A stretch of DNA of 64,000 nucleotides from positions 1-64,000 of the forward strand of contig NZ_JAFBES010000001.1 of assembly GCF_016908875.1 (NCBI RefSeq), read 5' to 3'. The position numbers and the translations under genes are program-made. The DNA comes from Bacillus ectoiniformans. Lineage in GTDB: Bacteria; Bacillota; Bacilli; Bacillales; Domibacillaceae. Position 1 is the first letter of the stretch. Each line of letters opens with the position of its first letter. The notes below the pieces were generated by a model. It had not been told where the DNA came from, searched no databases, and saw only the letters and a list, made by a program, of their open reading frames with translations. Below are positions 21,262-29,808 of this stretch, in pieces.

Positions 21262-22050
21262 TTATATCACTTGAAGGACATGCAAAAGCGGAAACACAAA
21301 CAGCCAGCTGTCTACTCGGTCAAGCACACCGCCATGGCCGGGTAAAATGGTTCCGGAATCTTTCACATGGTAATGCCGTTTTAATGCAGATTCGACAAGA
21401 TCGCCTAGCTGTCCAAAAATAGAAAGTACAGCTGTTGCAATTAACAAGAGCGGCAACACTGTCTGCATGTCAGTTGTTAAGCTGAATATAACGGCTACAG
21501 CTAATGCGGAGGCAATGCCGCCGACAAAGCCTTCCACTGTCTTTTTAGGGCTGATCTCCGGCCATAGCTTGCGCTTTCCATACGCTCGGCCAACAAAGTA
21601 AGCCCCTGAATCAGTAGCCCATGTAATAAACAGAGCAAAGAAGACAAATACGGCTCCTGCTTCTCTAGTTTCTAAGAAGTAATAGAACCCGAATCCTACA
21701 TACAAGGCCGTTAACACGCAAAATGCCGCATCATCGAAATTAAAGCGGTTTTTCGTTAAAACTGTATAAATCAGCAAAAGCAAGACAATCAATAGTGCCA
21801 GCTGCAGTTTATTATATCCTGCATGCTCAATTGCCACAGTCATTCGTTCAGGTACTAACAACACCCATAACAAGGCTACGGATAACATGCCCGGCAAGGA
21901 AGCAATCGCTGTTTTTTTCATTTTCAGCGCCTCTTGCAGAGCAACTGTCGCCATTAAGTATGTCATGATTAAGAATGGCCATCCTCCGTAAAGTACAATT
22001 GGCAGAAATGCTGCTGCTGCAACTACTGCAGTTATAATGCGTTGTTTCAT
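21262..22050 (-). CDS. cdsA: Phosphatidate cytidylyltransferase CdsA
   Basis: 262-aa multi-pass membrane enzyme making CDP-diacylglycerol from phosphatidate and CTP, the branch point of phospholipid synthesis. The C-terminal CDS signature is intact: [13 protein letters not shown], then [13 protein letters not shown]. About seven or eight hydrophobic segments are visible. AGGAG precedes the ATG. It follows uppS by 37 nt and precedes dxr. Confidence 0.97.
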   Translation of the reverse strand: MKQRIITAVVAAAAFLPIVLYGGWPFLIMTYLMATVALQEALKMKKTAIASLPGMLSVALLWVLLVPERMTVAIEHAGYNKLQLALLIVLLLLIYTVLTKNRFNFDDAAFCVLTALYVGFGFYYFLETREAGAVFVFFALFITWATDSGAYFVGRAYGKRKLWPEISPKKTVEGFVGGIASALAVAVIFSLTTDMQTVLPLLLIATAVLSIFGQLGDLVESALKRHYHVKDSGTILPGHGGVLDRVDSWLFVFPLLHVLQVI

Positions 22051-22087
22051 TATTTTAAGCTCCTAACCTTTGTCCATTTTAACAAAA

Positions 22088-22864
22088 TTAAGTTAACCCA
22101 CCAAATCGGCGAGACCTCTTTTGGTAAACGTCAATCGCCTCTAACAAATGACCTTCATCAAAATCAGGCCATAATACGTCCGTAAACCAAAACTCCGTGT
22201 AAGCAAGCTGCCATAGCATAAAATTGCTCAACCGAATTTCTCCGCTAGTCCGGATTAACAAATCAGGATCCTTAAGATGCTTGGTCATTAGATAGGCTGA
22301 TAACAATTCTTCATTCAAATCGTCTTGTTTTATTATACCATCTTTTTCATCTCGGATTATAGCTTTAATTGCCTCTAGGATTTCCGAGCGGCTCCCATAG
22401 TTTAAAGCGAAGTTTAGCACTAAGCCATCATTTTCTTTCGTCGCTTCCATCGCTTTTTCCACAGCCGACAATGTGTGTGCCGGAATTTGATCCCTGTCAC
22501 CCATCATCTCGACTCTGACGTTTTCTTCTATTAATTCAGGTAAAAATGTTCCTAAAAATTCTTCCGGAAGCTTCATTAAAAAATCAACTTCCAGCTTAGG
22601 TCGTTTCCAATTTTCAGTAGAAAACGCATAAAGCGTTAGTGCCTTAACCCCTAATTTATTGGCGAGCCTCGTAATTTTCCGTACAGTTTTCATGCCTTCG
22701 TGATGGCCTGCAATTCTAGGCATTGCACGCTTACGGGCCCAGCGCCCATTGCCGTCCATAATAATAGCAATATGCTCAGGGATGGCTTCCTTCTTCACTT
22801 CTTCCATTTTATTCTCTGTATTATGGCCTTCTTTGGTCTTCCATAATCTTTTTTTGTTAATCAT
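22088..22864 (-). CDS. uppS: Undecaprenyl diphosphate synthase UppS
   Basis: 258-aa cis-prenyltransferase making the C55 lipid carrier for peptidoglycan and teichoic acid. The diphosphate-binding signature HIAIIMDGNGRWARKR holds the catalytic Asp. LYAFSTENWKRP and DLLIRTSGEIRLSNFMLWQ are also diagnostic. The start is the ATG at 22864, 6 nt behind GGAGGA. The longer frame to 22888 lacks such a site. An AT-rich gap with TGGTATTATAAT upstream could hold an extended -10 promoter, since frr upstream ends in a terminator. Confidence 0.97.
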   Translation of the reverse strand: MINKKRLWKTKEGHNTENKMEEVKKEAIPEHIAIIMDGNGRWARKRAMPRIAGHHEGMKTVRKITRLANKLGVKALTLYAFSTENWKRPKLEVDFLMKLPEEFLGTFLPELIEENVRVEMMGDRDQIPAHTLSAVEKAMEATKENDGLVLNFALNYGSRSEILEAIKAIIRDEKDGIIKQDDLNEELLSAYLMTKHLKDPDLLIRTSGEIRLSNFMLWQLAYTEFWFTDVLWPDFDEGHLLEAIDVYQKRSRRFGGLT

Positions 22865-22992
22865 AAACGGTCCTCCACTATGTATCATCCCGAAATTAAT
22901 TCAATCATTAACTATTATAATACCAAAGTTATTAGATGATTACTTTGAAGAATTATATGCATTTTTATGAATAATAAAAGGAGACGATATGA

Positions 22993-23024
22993 ATAAAACC
23001 CTCTTGCTCAGAAGAGGGTTTTAT
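22993..23024 (-). terminator. Intrinsic terminator after frr
   Basis: ATAAAACCCTCTT and AAGAGGGTTTTAT form a 13-bp perfect stem with a 6-nt loop. It lies just past the frr stop. Confidence 0.9.
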
Positions 23025-23026
23025 CA

Positions 23027-23584
23027 TTACACTTCCATAATTTCTTTTTCTTTATCTTTGGAGATGCCATCAATTTTATTAATATATTCATCGGTCTGCT
23101 TTTGAACATCTTCTGTCAATCCACGCAAACCATCTTCAGTGATTTCACCGTTTTTCTCAAGCTTTTTCAATTCATCATTCGCATCTCGGCGAATATTGCG
23201 AATAGCTACTTTTGCATCTTCGCCTTCTTTTTTCACAAGCTTAACTAATTCTTTACGGCGTTCTTCCGTCAATGCTGGAAAAGCAAGACGAATCACAGAT
23301 CCATCATTTGAAGGAGTCAAACCTAAATCAGATTTCAAAATCGCTTTTTCAATATCACCCATAGAAGTTTTATCATATGGCTGAATCACAAGCAATCTTG
23401 CTTCTGGAATAGATACAGATGCTAACTGATTAATTGGAGTAGGCGCACCATAGTAATCAACAGTAATTCTGTCTAGTAATGAAGAGTTTGCACGTCCAGC
23501 GCGAATTGACGCTAATTCTCTAGTATATGCCTGTACCGCTTTAGTCATTCTTTCTTTCGCTTGATCCATTACTTGTTTTTCCAT
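23027..23584 (-). CDS. frr: Ribosome recycling factor
   Basis: 185-aa factor that splits post-termination ribosomes with EF-G. The sequence has the [24 protein letters not shown] segment in the N-terminal half and the [28 protein letters not shown] helix region. Family length is exact. Its ATG overlaps the pyrH stop (TAATG), so the two are translationally coupled. A terminator follows. Confidence 0.98.
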   Translation of the reverse strand: MEKQVMDQAKERMTKAVQAYTRELASIRAGRANSSLLDRITVDYYGAPTPINQLASVSIPEARLLVIQPYDKTSMGDIEKAILKSDLGLTPSNDGSVIRLAFPALTEERRKELVKLVKKEGEDAKVAIRNIRRDANDELKKLEKNGEITEDGLRGLTEDVQKQTDEYINKIDGISKDKEKEIMEV

Positions 23585-24309
23585 TATGCTTTCCCCCTTA
23601 CAATTGTTCCAATTTCTTCTCCCATAACGACTCTCTTAATATTTCCGCTTTCCATCACAGAGAAAACGACTAGCGGAATATCATTGTCCATACAAAGAGA
23701 AGATGCGGTTGAATCCATTACAGCCAGTCCTTCTTTAATGACATCTAAATAAGATAGCTCTTGATACTTAACAGCCTCTTTATCAATTCGTGGATCCGCA
23801 GAGTAGACACCATCCACATTATTTTTCGCCATTAAAATGACTTCTGCTTCAATTTCAGCTGCACGCAATGCGGCAGTTGTATCTGTAGAGAAATAAGGAT
23901 TTCCTGTGCCTGCTGCAAAGATCACGACTCTCTTCTTTTCTAAATGACGAATCGCTCTGCGGCGAATATATGGTTCTGCCACTTGGCGCATTTCTATAGA
24001 GGTTTGTACACGTGTTTCAATACCGAGCTGTTCTAGGCTGTCTTGAAGAGCCATAGAGTTCATTACAGTGGCAAGCATCCCCATGTAATCAGCTGTTGCA
24101 CGGTCCATACCCATTTCACTGCCTATTTTACCTCTCCAGATATTTCCGCCACCGACTACTACAGCCACTTCGACATCAAGCTCTGCAATTTCTTTGACTT
24201 GTTCAGCTACGGATTTAATAATAGTGGGGTTAATGCCAAAACCGGCTTCTCCAGCCAAAGCTTCACCGCTTAGCTTTAATACAACTCGTTTATACTTCGG
24301 AACGTTCAT
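23584..24309 (-). CDS. pyrH: UMP kinase
   Basis: 241-aa hexameric amino-acid-kinase-fold enzyme that phosphorylates UMP to UDP. Motifs include [27 protein letters not shown], the UMP-site [19 protein letters not shown] and [17 protein letters not shown]. The start is the ATG at 24309 with GGAGG 5 nt upstream; the ATG at 24321 lies within that site. A hairpin separates it from tsf. Confidence 0.98.
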   Translation of the reverse strand: MNVPKYKRVVLKLSGEALAGEAGFGINPTIIKSVAEQVKEIAELDVEVAVVVGGGNIWRGKIGSEMGMDRATADYMGMLATVMNSMALQDSLEQLGIETRVQTSIEMRQVAEPYIRRRAIRHLEKKRVVIFAAGTGNPYFSTDTTAALRAAEIEAEVILMAKNNVDGVYSADPRIDKEAVKYQELSYLDVIKEGLAVMDSTASSLCMDNDIPLVVFSVMESGNIKRVVMGEEIGTIVRGKA

Positions 24310-24370
24310 GAAGACCTCCATATGTAATACTTTTTTTTACAACTTTTATTTATTTACATCTCGATTAGAT

Positions 24371-24401
24371 GAAATCCCTCACCAATACGGTAAGGGATTC
24401 C
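24371..24401 (-). terminator. Hairpin between tsf and pyrH
   Basis: GGAATCCCTTACC and GGTGAGGGATTTC pair around a 5-nt loop on the minus strand with a few wobbles. The following TCATCTAATC is not T-rich, so this is more likely a partial terminator or processing hairpin than a full stop. Confidence 0.5.
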
Positions 24402-24443
24402 ATTTAATAATTGATTTCTTTCCATTCATTAAACGGAAAAAGA

Positions 24444-25325
24444 TTATTTTTTAACTTGGCTCATTACTTCTTCAGCAAAGTTATCTTGACGTTTTTCTAG
24501 GCCTTCTCCTACTTCGTAACGGATGAAATCCTTCACAGTAGCGCCTTTAGATTCTACAAATTGACGTACTTTTTGATCTGGATTCTTTACAAATGTTTGA
24601 TCCACTAGGCAGATATCTTCAAAGAATTTGCCAAGACGGCCTTCAACCATTTTCGCTACAATGTTTTCTGGTTTGCCTTCATTTAAAGCTTGTTGAGTAA
24701 GCACTTCACGCTCACGAGCAACTTCTTCTTCAGATACTTGTGCACGAGAAATGAACTTAGGGTTTAAAGCAGCAGCGTGCATCGCTACATCTTTAGCTGC
24801 TTCTACATCTGTTGTTCCTTCTAATAATGTAAGAACACCGATGCGTCCGCCCATATGCAGGTACTCACCAAATGCATCATTGTCGCCCTTTGTTTTTAAT
24901 TCAAAACGGCGAAGAGTAATTTTCTCTCCAATTTTGGCAATCGCTTCGTTGATGTGCTCGCTCATTTTTTTGCCGTTTGGCATTTCTGTTTCAAGAGCTT
25001 CTTCAACAGTAGCTGGCTTTTTAGCAAGTAATTCTGCTGCTAATTCTTTAACAAGTGTTTGGAAACCTTCGTTTTTAGCAACGAAATCTGTTTCAGCATT
25101 CACTTCTAAAATAACAGCTGTATTGCCTTCGCTTTGGATGAATGTAGTACCTTCAGCTGCAATGCGGTCCGCTTTTTTCGCAGCAGATGCAATTCCTTTT
25201 TCACGTAGAAAATCAATTGCTTGATCCATATCACCATTTGTTTCAGTTAACGCTTTTTTACAGTCCATCATACCAGCGCCAGTTTTCGCACGTAGTTCTT
25301 TTACCATTTGAGCAGTAATTGCCAT
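24444..25325 (-). CDS. tsf: Elongation factor Ts
   Basis: 293-aa nucleotide exchange factor for EF-Tu. The N-terminal UBA-like domain has [20 protein letters not shown]. The core starts at [29 protein letters not shown], of which [10 protein letters not shown] is the TDFV signature. GAAGGAGG precedes the ATG. It follows rpsB across a 279-nt gap with a terminator, so it may also have its own promoter. I see no convincing one. Confidence 0.98.
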   Translation of the reverse strand: MAITAQMVKELRAKTGAGMMDCKKALTETNGDMDQAIDFLREKGIASAAKKADRIAAEGTTFIQSEGNTAVILEVNAETDFVAKNEGFQTLVKELAAELLAKKPATVEEALETEMPNGKKMSEHINEAIAKIGEKITLRRFELKTKGDNDAFGEYLHMGGRIGVLTLLEGTTDVEAAKDVAMHAAALNPKFISRAQVSEEEVAREREVLTQQALNEGKPENIVAKMVEGRLGKFFEDICLVDQTFVKNPDQKVRQFVESKGATVKDFIRYEVGEGLEKRQDNFAEEVMSQVKK

Positions 25326-25561
25326 GAGTATTTTCCTCCTTCAGATCATTTGCAGGTGTAATATTTTATGTTTAGCTTTTGTATTTGGAAAAGCTTTAAA
25401 TGATCTACATTCTGACTATTATCAGCCAAATGTATACCTGTTAAAGATTTGTCCAATTGTTTAATCAGCTTAATAATATAAATAATGATTCATTGGATTC
25501 ATAGCCATCTGCCAGCCTTATTGACTGGTTTGCCATGAATATCCTTATCTCAATTCCTTAA

Positions 25562-25598
25562 AAAAAGGTGATAAGGGACTTCCCACTTATCACCTTTT
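25562..25598 (-). terminator. Intrinsic terminator after rpsB
   Basis: AAAAGGTGATAAGTGGGA and TCCCTTATCACCTTTT pair strongly on the minus strand and are followed by TTTAAGG. It separates rpsB from tsf, or lets a fraction read through. Confidence 0.92.
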
Positions 25599-25604
25599 AA
25601 GAAA

Positions 25605-26324
25605 TTACTCAGCTGCAGCTTCTGCTACTTCTGCTGTTTCTTCACCTTGTTTTGCTTCAAGGATTGCATCTGCCATTTTACCAGTCAGAAGTTTTACCGC
25701 ACGGATTGCATCATCGTTTGCAGGAATTACGTAATCGATTTCATCTGGATCACAGTTCGTATCAACGATACCAACGATCGGGATGTGCAATTTACGAGCT
25801 TCCGCAACAGCGATGCGCTCTTTGCGAGGGTCGATAATGAATAGAGCATCAGGAAGCCCTTTCATGTCTCTGATTCCGCCTAAGAATTTTACTAAACGCT
25901 CATGTTCTTTTTTCAATTGTACTACTTCTTTTTTAGGAAGAACTTCGAAAGTGCCATCTTCTTCCATTTTTTCGATATTTTTCATGCGTTGAACGCGTTT
26001 TTGGATAGTTGAGAAGTTAGTTAATGTACCACCTAACCAACGTTGGTTAACAAAGTACATTCCAGAACGTTCAGCTTCGTCTTTAACAGATTCTTGAGCT
26101 TGTTTTTTCGTACCAACGAAAAGAACTTTGCCGCCGTTTTCTGCTAAATCTTTAACGAAACGATAAGCTTCTTCAACCTTTCTTACTGTTTTTTGAAGGT
26201 CGATGATGTAGATGCCGTTACGCTCTTGGAAAATGTATTTCTTCATTTTCGGGTTCCAACGACGTGTTTGGTGACCAAAGTGAACACCAGCTTCAAGCAA
26301 TTGCTTCATAGAAATAACTGACAT
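25605..26324 (-). CDS. rpsB: 30S ribosomal protein S2
   Basis: 239-aa small-subunit protein. The N-terminus [20 protein letters not shown] and segments such as [20 protein letters not shown] and [10 protein letters not shown] are diagnostic. [22 protein letters not shown] is near the C-terminus. An Ala/Glu-rich tail ends the protein. AGGAGG precedes the ATG. It has its own promoter at 26446-26474 and a leader of about 115 nt. Confidence 0.98.
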   Translation of the reverse strand: MSVISMKQLLEAGVHFGHQTRRWNPKMKKYIFQERNGIYIIDLQKTVRKVEEAYRFVKDLAENGGKVLFVGTKKQAQESVKDEAERSGMYFVNQRWLGGTLTNFSTIQKRVQRMKNIEKMEEDGTFEVLPKKEVVQLKKEHERLVKFLGGIRDMKGLPDALFIIDPRKERIAVAEARKLHIPIVGIVDTNCDPDEIDYVIPANDDAIRAVKLLTGKMADAILEAKQGEETAEVAEAAAE

Positions 26325-26445
26325 GTTTGTTTCCTCCTAATGGTTTTTAAAAATTCCTCCGCTCCCGTCATTTTTGAGCAGAAACTATTAATAAAATAGC
26401 ACCGTCTGTCCAAATCAGCGAGCGTGTGTATTAACACCGTTAGTA

Positions 26446-26474
26446 ACTATATCATAATAGCGGAGTCCAATCAA
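26446..26474 (-). promoter_or_regulatory. Sigma-A promoter for rpsB
   Basis: TTGATT (26469-26474), 17 nt, then TATAGT (26446-26451) on the minus strand. TG one base upstream of the -10 gives an extended -10 (TGATATAGT). The -35 begins only 3 nt after the swrB stop codon, and no terminator lies between. Confidence 0.75.
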
Positions 26475-26477
26475 CTA

Positions 26478-27014
26478 TTATTCACCGTTTTGATTAAACT
26501 TTAGAGCAAGTTCAATTTCCGTTTTGCCTTTGTTTAATTTTTTGGCAATTTCCTGATTTGTTAAACCCTCCTCTTGAAAGTACTTAATTCGGGTTAATAA
26601 ATCATCCTCTTCCGATGGAGTCCGCCTAACGGGTTTGAATGTTGAAACTTCCTCTTGCTTCCCTTTAGATTGATACCGTTTCGCAGCAAGCGCTCTCTGC
26701 ATATTAGGAACTAGTATTTCCGGCTGCAATTTTTTAGCTGGCTCTGCCGGCTGTTCTGACTTGGCTCCTGCACTAGGCACGATTTCCTTATCATTTGTTT
26801 TTGTCTTTTGGTTCGTTACCTGCTGAATAAACTTTTCGTTTTCTTCTTGTATTTCCAGAAGATAAGCAGACATCATTTCTTCCATTTCATCCATCAGCTT
26901 TTGCTGCTGATTTTTAATATCAAGCAGCCGATTTTGTCTTGTAAACAATAATATAATGGCTAGCAGGCTGATCGCATGCAATAAAAAAGTGGATAGTAAT
27001 AAGAACGTGGTCAT
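26478..27014 (-). CDS. swrB: SwrB (YlxL), swarming/flagellar assembly protein
   Basis: 178-aa single-pass membrane protein. A hydrophobic segment at residues 3-24 is followed by a charged, coiled-coil-like stretch (about 30-65), a low-complexity linker, and a C-terminal helix-turn-helix-like end with LTNQEIAKKLNKGKTEIELALKF. That C-terminal pattern and the position two genes after sigD match SwrB of B. subtilis. SwrB there promotes activation of the flagellar export apparatus and raises SigD-dependent expression. The rest of the sequence is poorly conserved in the family, so the assignment leans on synteny plus the C-terminal motif. AAGGAGAA precedes the ATG. Confidence 0.82.
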   Translation of the reverse strand: MTTFLLLSTFLLHAISLLAIILLFTRQNRLLDIKNQQQKLMDEMEEMMSAYLLEIQEENEKFIQQVTNQKTKTNDKEIVPSAGAKSEQPAEPAKKLQPEILVPNMQRALAAKRYQSKGKQEEVSTFKPVRRTPSEEDDLLTRIKYFQEEGLTNQEIAKKLNKGKTEIELALKFNQNGE

Positions 27015-27023
27015 TTCTTCTCC

Positions 27024-27344
27024 TTAGCCGCTAAAGTCAATTTGATTGCCCTTGTACGGGTGCGGCTGGTTTTGTTTTTCTTTTTGGTTTTCATTTTGCC
27101 GTTTATTTTTCTGATTGTTTTTTGGTTGGGATTGCTGTTCGCCCTTCCCGTCTCGTTTGATTTGTGCCTCGCTGGACTTATTTGTTTCAACAACTGTTTG
27201 TTTTTTCTTCTGCAGCTCTTTTTCAGCCATCATTCCTGCAAACTCTTGCATCATTTGTCCCTGCTGCTGGTGCTGCTGGCTGGACTTACCAGCTTCAAAC
27301 GTTCTCGGCAGTGCAATTTGCATTTCAATTGCTTTTAAACTCAC
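27024..27344 (-). CDS. Small hydrophilic Gln/Lys/Asn-rich protein between sigD and swrB
   Basis: About 106 aa, very hydrophilic, with no signal or membrane segment. The N-terminal 40 residues (LKAIEMQIALPRTFEAGKSS) and the last ten (HPYKGNQIDFSG) look conserved-protein-like. The middle (about 55-95) is a low-complexity Lys/Gln/Asn stretch, likely disordered. I recall similar LPRT...HPYKG..ID proteins beside sigD in other Bacillales, but have no function for them. The start is GTG 27344, with GGGGTGGGG just upstream; GTG 27353 is the alternative. It is packed between sigD (20 nt) and swrB (9 nt), so it belongs to the motility transcript. A role in SigD or export control would be a guess. Confidence 0.7.
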   Translation of the reverse strand: MSLKAIEMQIALPRTFEAGKSSQQHQQQGQMMQEFAGMMAEKELQKKKQTVVETNKSSEAQIKRDGKGEQQSQPKNNQKNKRQNENQKEKQNQPHPYKGNQIDFSG

Positions 27345-27364
27345 AATCCCCACCCCGCATTTTT

Positions 27365-28141
27365 TTAGTTTCCGCTTCCATTCAACTTTATCAGCTGATT
27401 CTTTAACTTAAACAATGCCTTTGAATGTATTTGTGAAATTCTTGAAGTTGATAGATTCATAATTTCACCTATTTCAGTCAATGTCAGCTCTTCTTGATAA
27501 AACAAACTTAGAACCAGCTGTTCTTTCTCTGAAAGTTTGCTTATTTCACCTGATAATTCAGCAATCAACTCACCTTTCATTACCTCTTCTTCAGGAGTGG
27601 CTGTTTTGTCGTCTTTTATAACAAAGCTTTTTCCTTCAGAGTCGTCCTGATCGTGAATGTGTTCATCCATTGAAAGGACGTTGGCAAAAAAGTGCTCACT
27701 CATCGTTTGATGCACTTCATCTTCTGTAATGTCGAGCTGCTTTGCTACTTCATCAGCAGAAACATGTCTCATATATTTCTGCTCTAACTCATCAATCTTT
27801 GCTTCAATTTTTTTGGCTTTCTCCCTAGTGCCTCTTGGCAGCCAATCTTCTTTTCGAAGGCCGTCTAAAATCGCGCCGCGTATACGGAATGAAGCATACG
27901 TATCAAACTTTAAATCTCTTGCTGGGTCAAACTTATTTAAGGCATCTAACAGCCCCATCAATCCCAGACTTTTGATCTCTTCTTTGTTCACACTCTTCGG
28001 AAGACTCGCGCCAATCCGCTGCGAATGAAAATAAACCAGCGGCATATACTTTTGAACCAGGAAATCTCCAGCTTCCGGGTCTCCTTTCACCTTCCATAAT
28101 TGCCAAAGCTTTTTTTCTTCCAACACATTTAAATTTGTCAT
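27365..28141 (-). CDS. sigD: Sigma factor SigD (sigma-28/FliA class)
   Basis: 258-aa alternative sigma factor for late flagellar, chemotaxis and autolysin genes. Region 2 shows ALNKFDPARDLKFDTYASFRIRGAI, and region 2.4 runs into DGLRKEDWLPRG. Region 3 follows, then region 4 with LTLTEIGEIMNLSTSRISQIHSKAL as the -35 recognition helix-turn-helix. It is second after cheD here, separated by orf119, a terminator and a sigma-A-like promoter. In B. subtilis its distance from the fla/che promoter helps set the fraction of motile cells; the local control here looks different. GAGGAGAG lies upstream of the ATG. Confidence 0.97.
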   Translation of the reverse strand: MTNLNVLEEKKLWQLWKVKGDPEAGDFLVQKYMPLVYFHSQRIGASLPKSVNKEEIKSLGLMGLLDALNKFDPARDLKFDTYASFRIRGAILDGLRKEDWLPRGTREKAKKIEAKIDELEQKYMRHVSADEVAKQLDITEDEVHQTMSEHFFANVLSMDEHIHDQDDSEGKSFVIKDDKTATPEEEVMKGELIAELSGEISKLSEKEQLVLSLFYQEELTLTEIGEIMNLSTSRISQIHSKALFKLKNQLIKLNGSGN

Positions 28142-28226
28142 ATCTCTGTCTCTCTCCTCTGCGGGGTGTCCTTTTAGAGAAGTACTATTTGAGGCTCATA
28201 AACTAATTACTCCTTATGTTCCACAT

Positions 28227-28254
28227 TTTATAGAAAAATACCATTTAAAAGCAA
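28227..28254 (-). promoter_or_regulatory. Sigma-A-like promoter directly upstream of sigD
   Basis: TTGCTT (28249-28254), 16 nt, then TATAAA (28227-28232) on the minus strand. It sits between the terminator at 28274-28301 and sigD, leaving a leader of about 80 nt. It would uncouple sigD, orf106 and swrB from the upstream fla/che transcript. Confidence 0.6.
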
Positions 28255-28273
28255 ATTTATTTAATTAATAGCT

Positions 28274-28301
28274 AAAAAGGGACAATCAATTGTCCCTTTT
28301 T
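28274..28301 (-). terminator. Intrinsic terminator between orf119 and sigD
   Basis: AAAAAGGGACAATTGATTGTCCCTTTTT is a near-continuous palindrome (12-bp stem, minimal loop) with a T-run as its 3' side. It lies 7 nt past the orf119 stop, inside what is one operon in B. subtilis. Confidence 0.85.
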
Positions 28302-28308
28302 GCCTACT

Positions 28309-28668
28309 CTATTCATTTAGCATTTGCCTAATAATTTTTGCGGTATCTTCTGATGCCACCGCAGGGTTAGCATCAGAAGCAGTCTTCACTTCTATATTCT
28401 GTTCGGATAGATCTCCTGAAACTAGGTCAGCTCTCTCGTTCAGCACGTCTGAATCTGGTTGGTCACCATTCACAAAACCTGCGATGTTTTCCGGAAACGC
28501 TTGAGCTAGTAAAATACGAACGATGTAAGTCAGAAGAAAGAATGCTCCACCAGCTGCGAAGGATTGGAGAATGACTGGCCACGGTTCACCTTGAGCAAAT
28601 GACAGCAGAAAATACAAAGTAAAGCCTGCAATTAAGGCCCATATATTCCACAGGATCGTTCCCTTCAT
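28309..28668 (-). CDS. Two-TM membrane protein of unknown function between cheD and sigD
   Basis: 119 aa. I do not recognise a named family. Two hydrophobic helices (residues 5-25 and 32-55) form a hairpin with a short GEPWP turn. A 60-residue acidic, soluble tail follows, ending EDTAKIIRQMLNE. By the positive-inside rule the orientation is not obvious. Its ATG overlaps the cheD stop (TAATG), and an AAGGAG sits 13 nt upstream, so translation is probably coupled. It has no counterpart at this position in B. subtilis. Position just before sigD suggests a motility role, as a membrane accessory to chemotaxis or SigD control, but nothing in the sequence shows which. Confidence 0.72.
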   Translation of the reverse strand: MKGTILWNIWALIAGFTLYFLLSFAQGEPWPVILQSFAAGGAFFLLTYIVRILLAQAFPENIAGFVNGDQPDSDVLNERADLVSGDLSEQNIEVKTASDANPAVASEDTAKIIRQMLNE

Positions 28669-29165
28669 TAAATCTCACGCACTCCTTTATTAACCGTGCG
28701 AATCTGCAGGAGAAAACTGGCAGGGTCAAACTCAATGGTGCGTCCGCTGTTGCCGCCGACATCTTCTGCCACCAGCTGGATATTCTCCTGAAGCAGCTTT
28801 TGTTTTACAGCTTCGATATTTCTTGGACCGATTCTCATTAAGTTGCTTTGAGAGCTAAATTGAAACATTTGCGCGCCTCCGGCAATTTTAGACTTTAGTC
28901 GATAAGCCTGCGCTCCTTGACCCTTCAGAATGGAAATGAGCTCCGCAATGCCAGTATCTGCAAATTTTGCTTTATTCAGTTTTTCAGTTTTTGCCAGACT
29001 CGAATCTGGGAGCATCACATGAACCATGCCAGCTATAGCTGCTCGTTCATCATAAATCACCACGCCTACACAGGAACCAAGACCTGACGTGCGTATCGTG
29101 CCGGGCGGCCTGACTATATTTAAATCCGCTATTCCTACTTTGACTACTTGGCTGAGGCTATTCAT
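28668..29165 (-). CDS. cheD: Chemoreceptor glutamine deamidase CheD
   Basis: 165-aa cysteine-hydrolase-like deamidase that converts Gln to Glu in receptors and binds CheC to stimulate CheY-P dephosphorylation. The catalytic Cys is in GLGSCVGVVIYD (about residue 33). The His is in GMVHVMLPDS (about 48), and a Thr/Ser follows further on. Its start overlaps cheC by 8 nt, and its stop overlaps orf119, a tight translational chain. Confidence 0.96.
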   Translation of the reverse strand: MNSLSQVVKVGIADLNIVRPPGTIRTSGLGSCVGVVIYDERAAIAGMVHVMLPDSSLAKTEKLNKAKFADTGIAELISILKGQGAQAYRLKSKIAGGAQMFQFSSQSNLMRIGPRNIEAVKQKLLQENIQLVAEDVGGNSGRTIEFDPASFLLQIRTVNKGVREI

Positions 29166-29799
29166 GGAATTCTACCCCTAACGCTCGAAAAATGGCAGGG
29201 AATGATTCCGGGTCTGGCAGCAGAAAGAAATGTCCTTTCACTGTATCTTGAAAAGCAAGGTTCGCCTCTCTTAATTCAGTATCCACTACGATCGCATAGT
29301 CGCCATATTGAGATACTTCTAAAAGACCATAACTGATGATTGCTCCAAACATATCAATCGCAAGTTCTGGAACCGAAGGCTGTAAGTGAAGCTGGGTGAA
29401 ATCACTCAACGCTGACAGGTATGATCCTGAGAGGATATTTCCTAATTCTTGCATCGCTGATAAACCTAGGCTGTCTGATTCGGTATTGCGAAAAGAAAAG
29501 GCTGCATCACCCGTCATACTTTGAATAAACCCCTCCGCTTGGTGCAGGGGCAGAATGAAAAACATATTGCCTGTAGCTTCCCCTTCAATTCTCAGACTGA
29601 CGCTGACAACTTCTTGTTCAGCTCCGCCCGCCATATCCATCATCTCATTAAAGGCAGCTACTCTGACGCTTGGAACTTTCATATCAATCTTTTTTTGCAA
29701 GAGTGTGGAGAGAGCCGTTGCCGCATGGCCGGCTCCAATATTGCCAATTTCTTTTAATATATCAAGATGCATAGTTTGGATATTACTAATATAATTCAT
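29158..29799 (-). CDS. cheC: CheY-P phosphatase CheC
   Basis: 213-aa CheC/CheX/FliY-family phosphatase with two active-site helices. One is ILKEIGNIGAGHAATAL near residue 15, the other SAMQELGNILSGSYLSAL near residue 115; both keep the Glu and Asn needed for catalysis. It interacts with CheD in adaptation. The Shine-Dalgarno is weak (ATAGGA, overlapping the cheW stop), so it likely relies on coupling to cheW, 9 nt upstream. Confidence 0.96.
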   Translation of the reverse strand: MNYISNIQTMHLDILKEIGNIGAGHAATALSTLLQKKIDMKVPSVRVAAFNEMMDMAGGAEQEVVSVSLRIEGEATGNMFFILPLHQAEGFIQSMTGDAAFSFRNTESDSLGLSAMQELGNILSGSYLSALSDFTQLHLQPSVPELAIDMFGAIISYGLLEVSQYGDYAIVVDTELREANLAFQDTVKGHFFLLPDPESFPAIFRALGVEFHE

Positions 29800-29808
29800 A
29801 GCGCTGTC

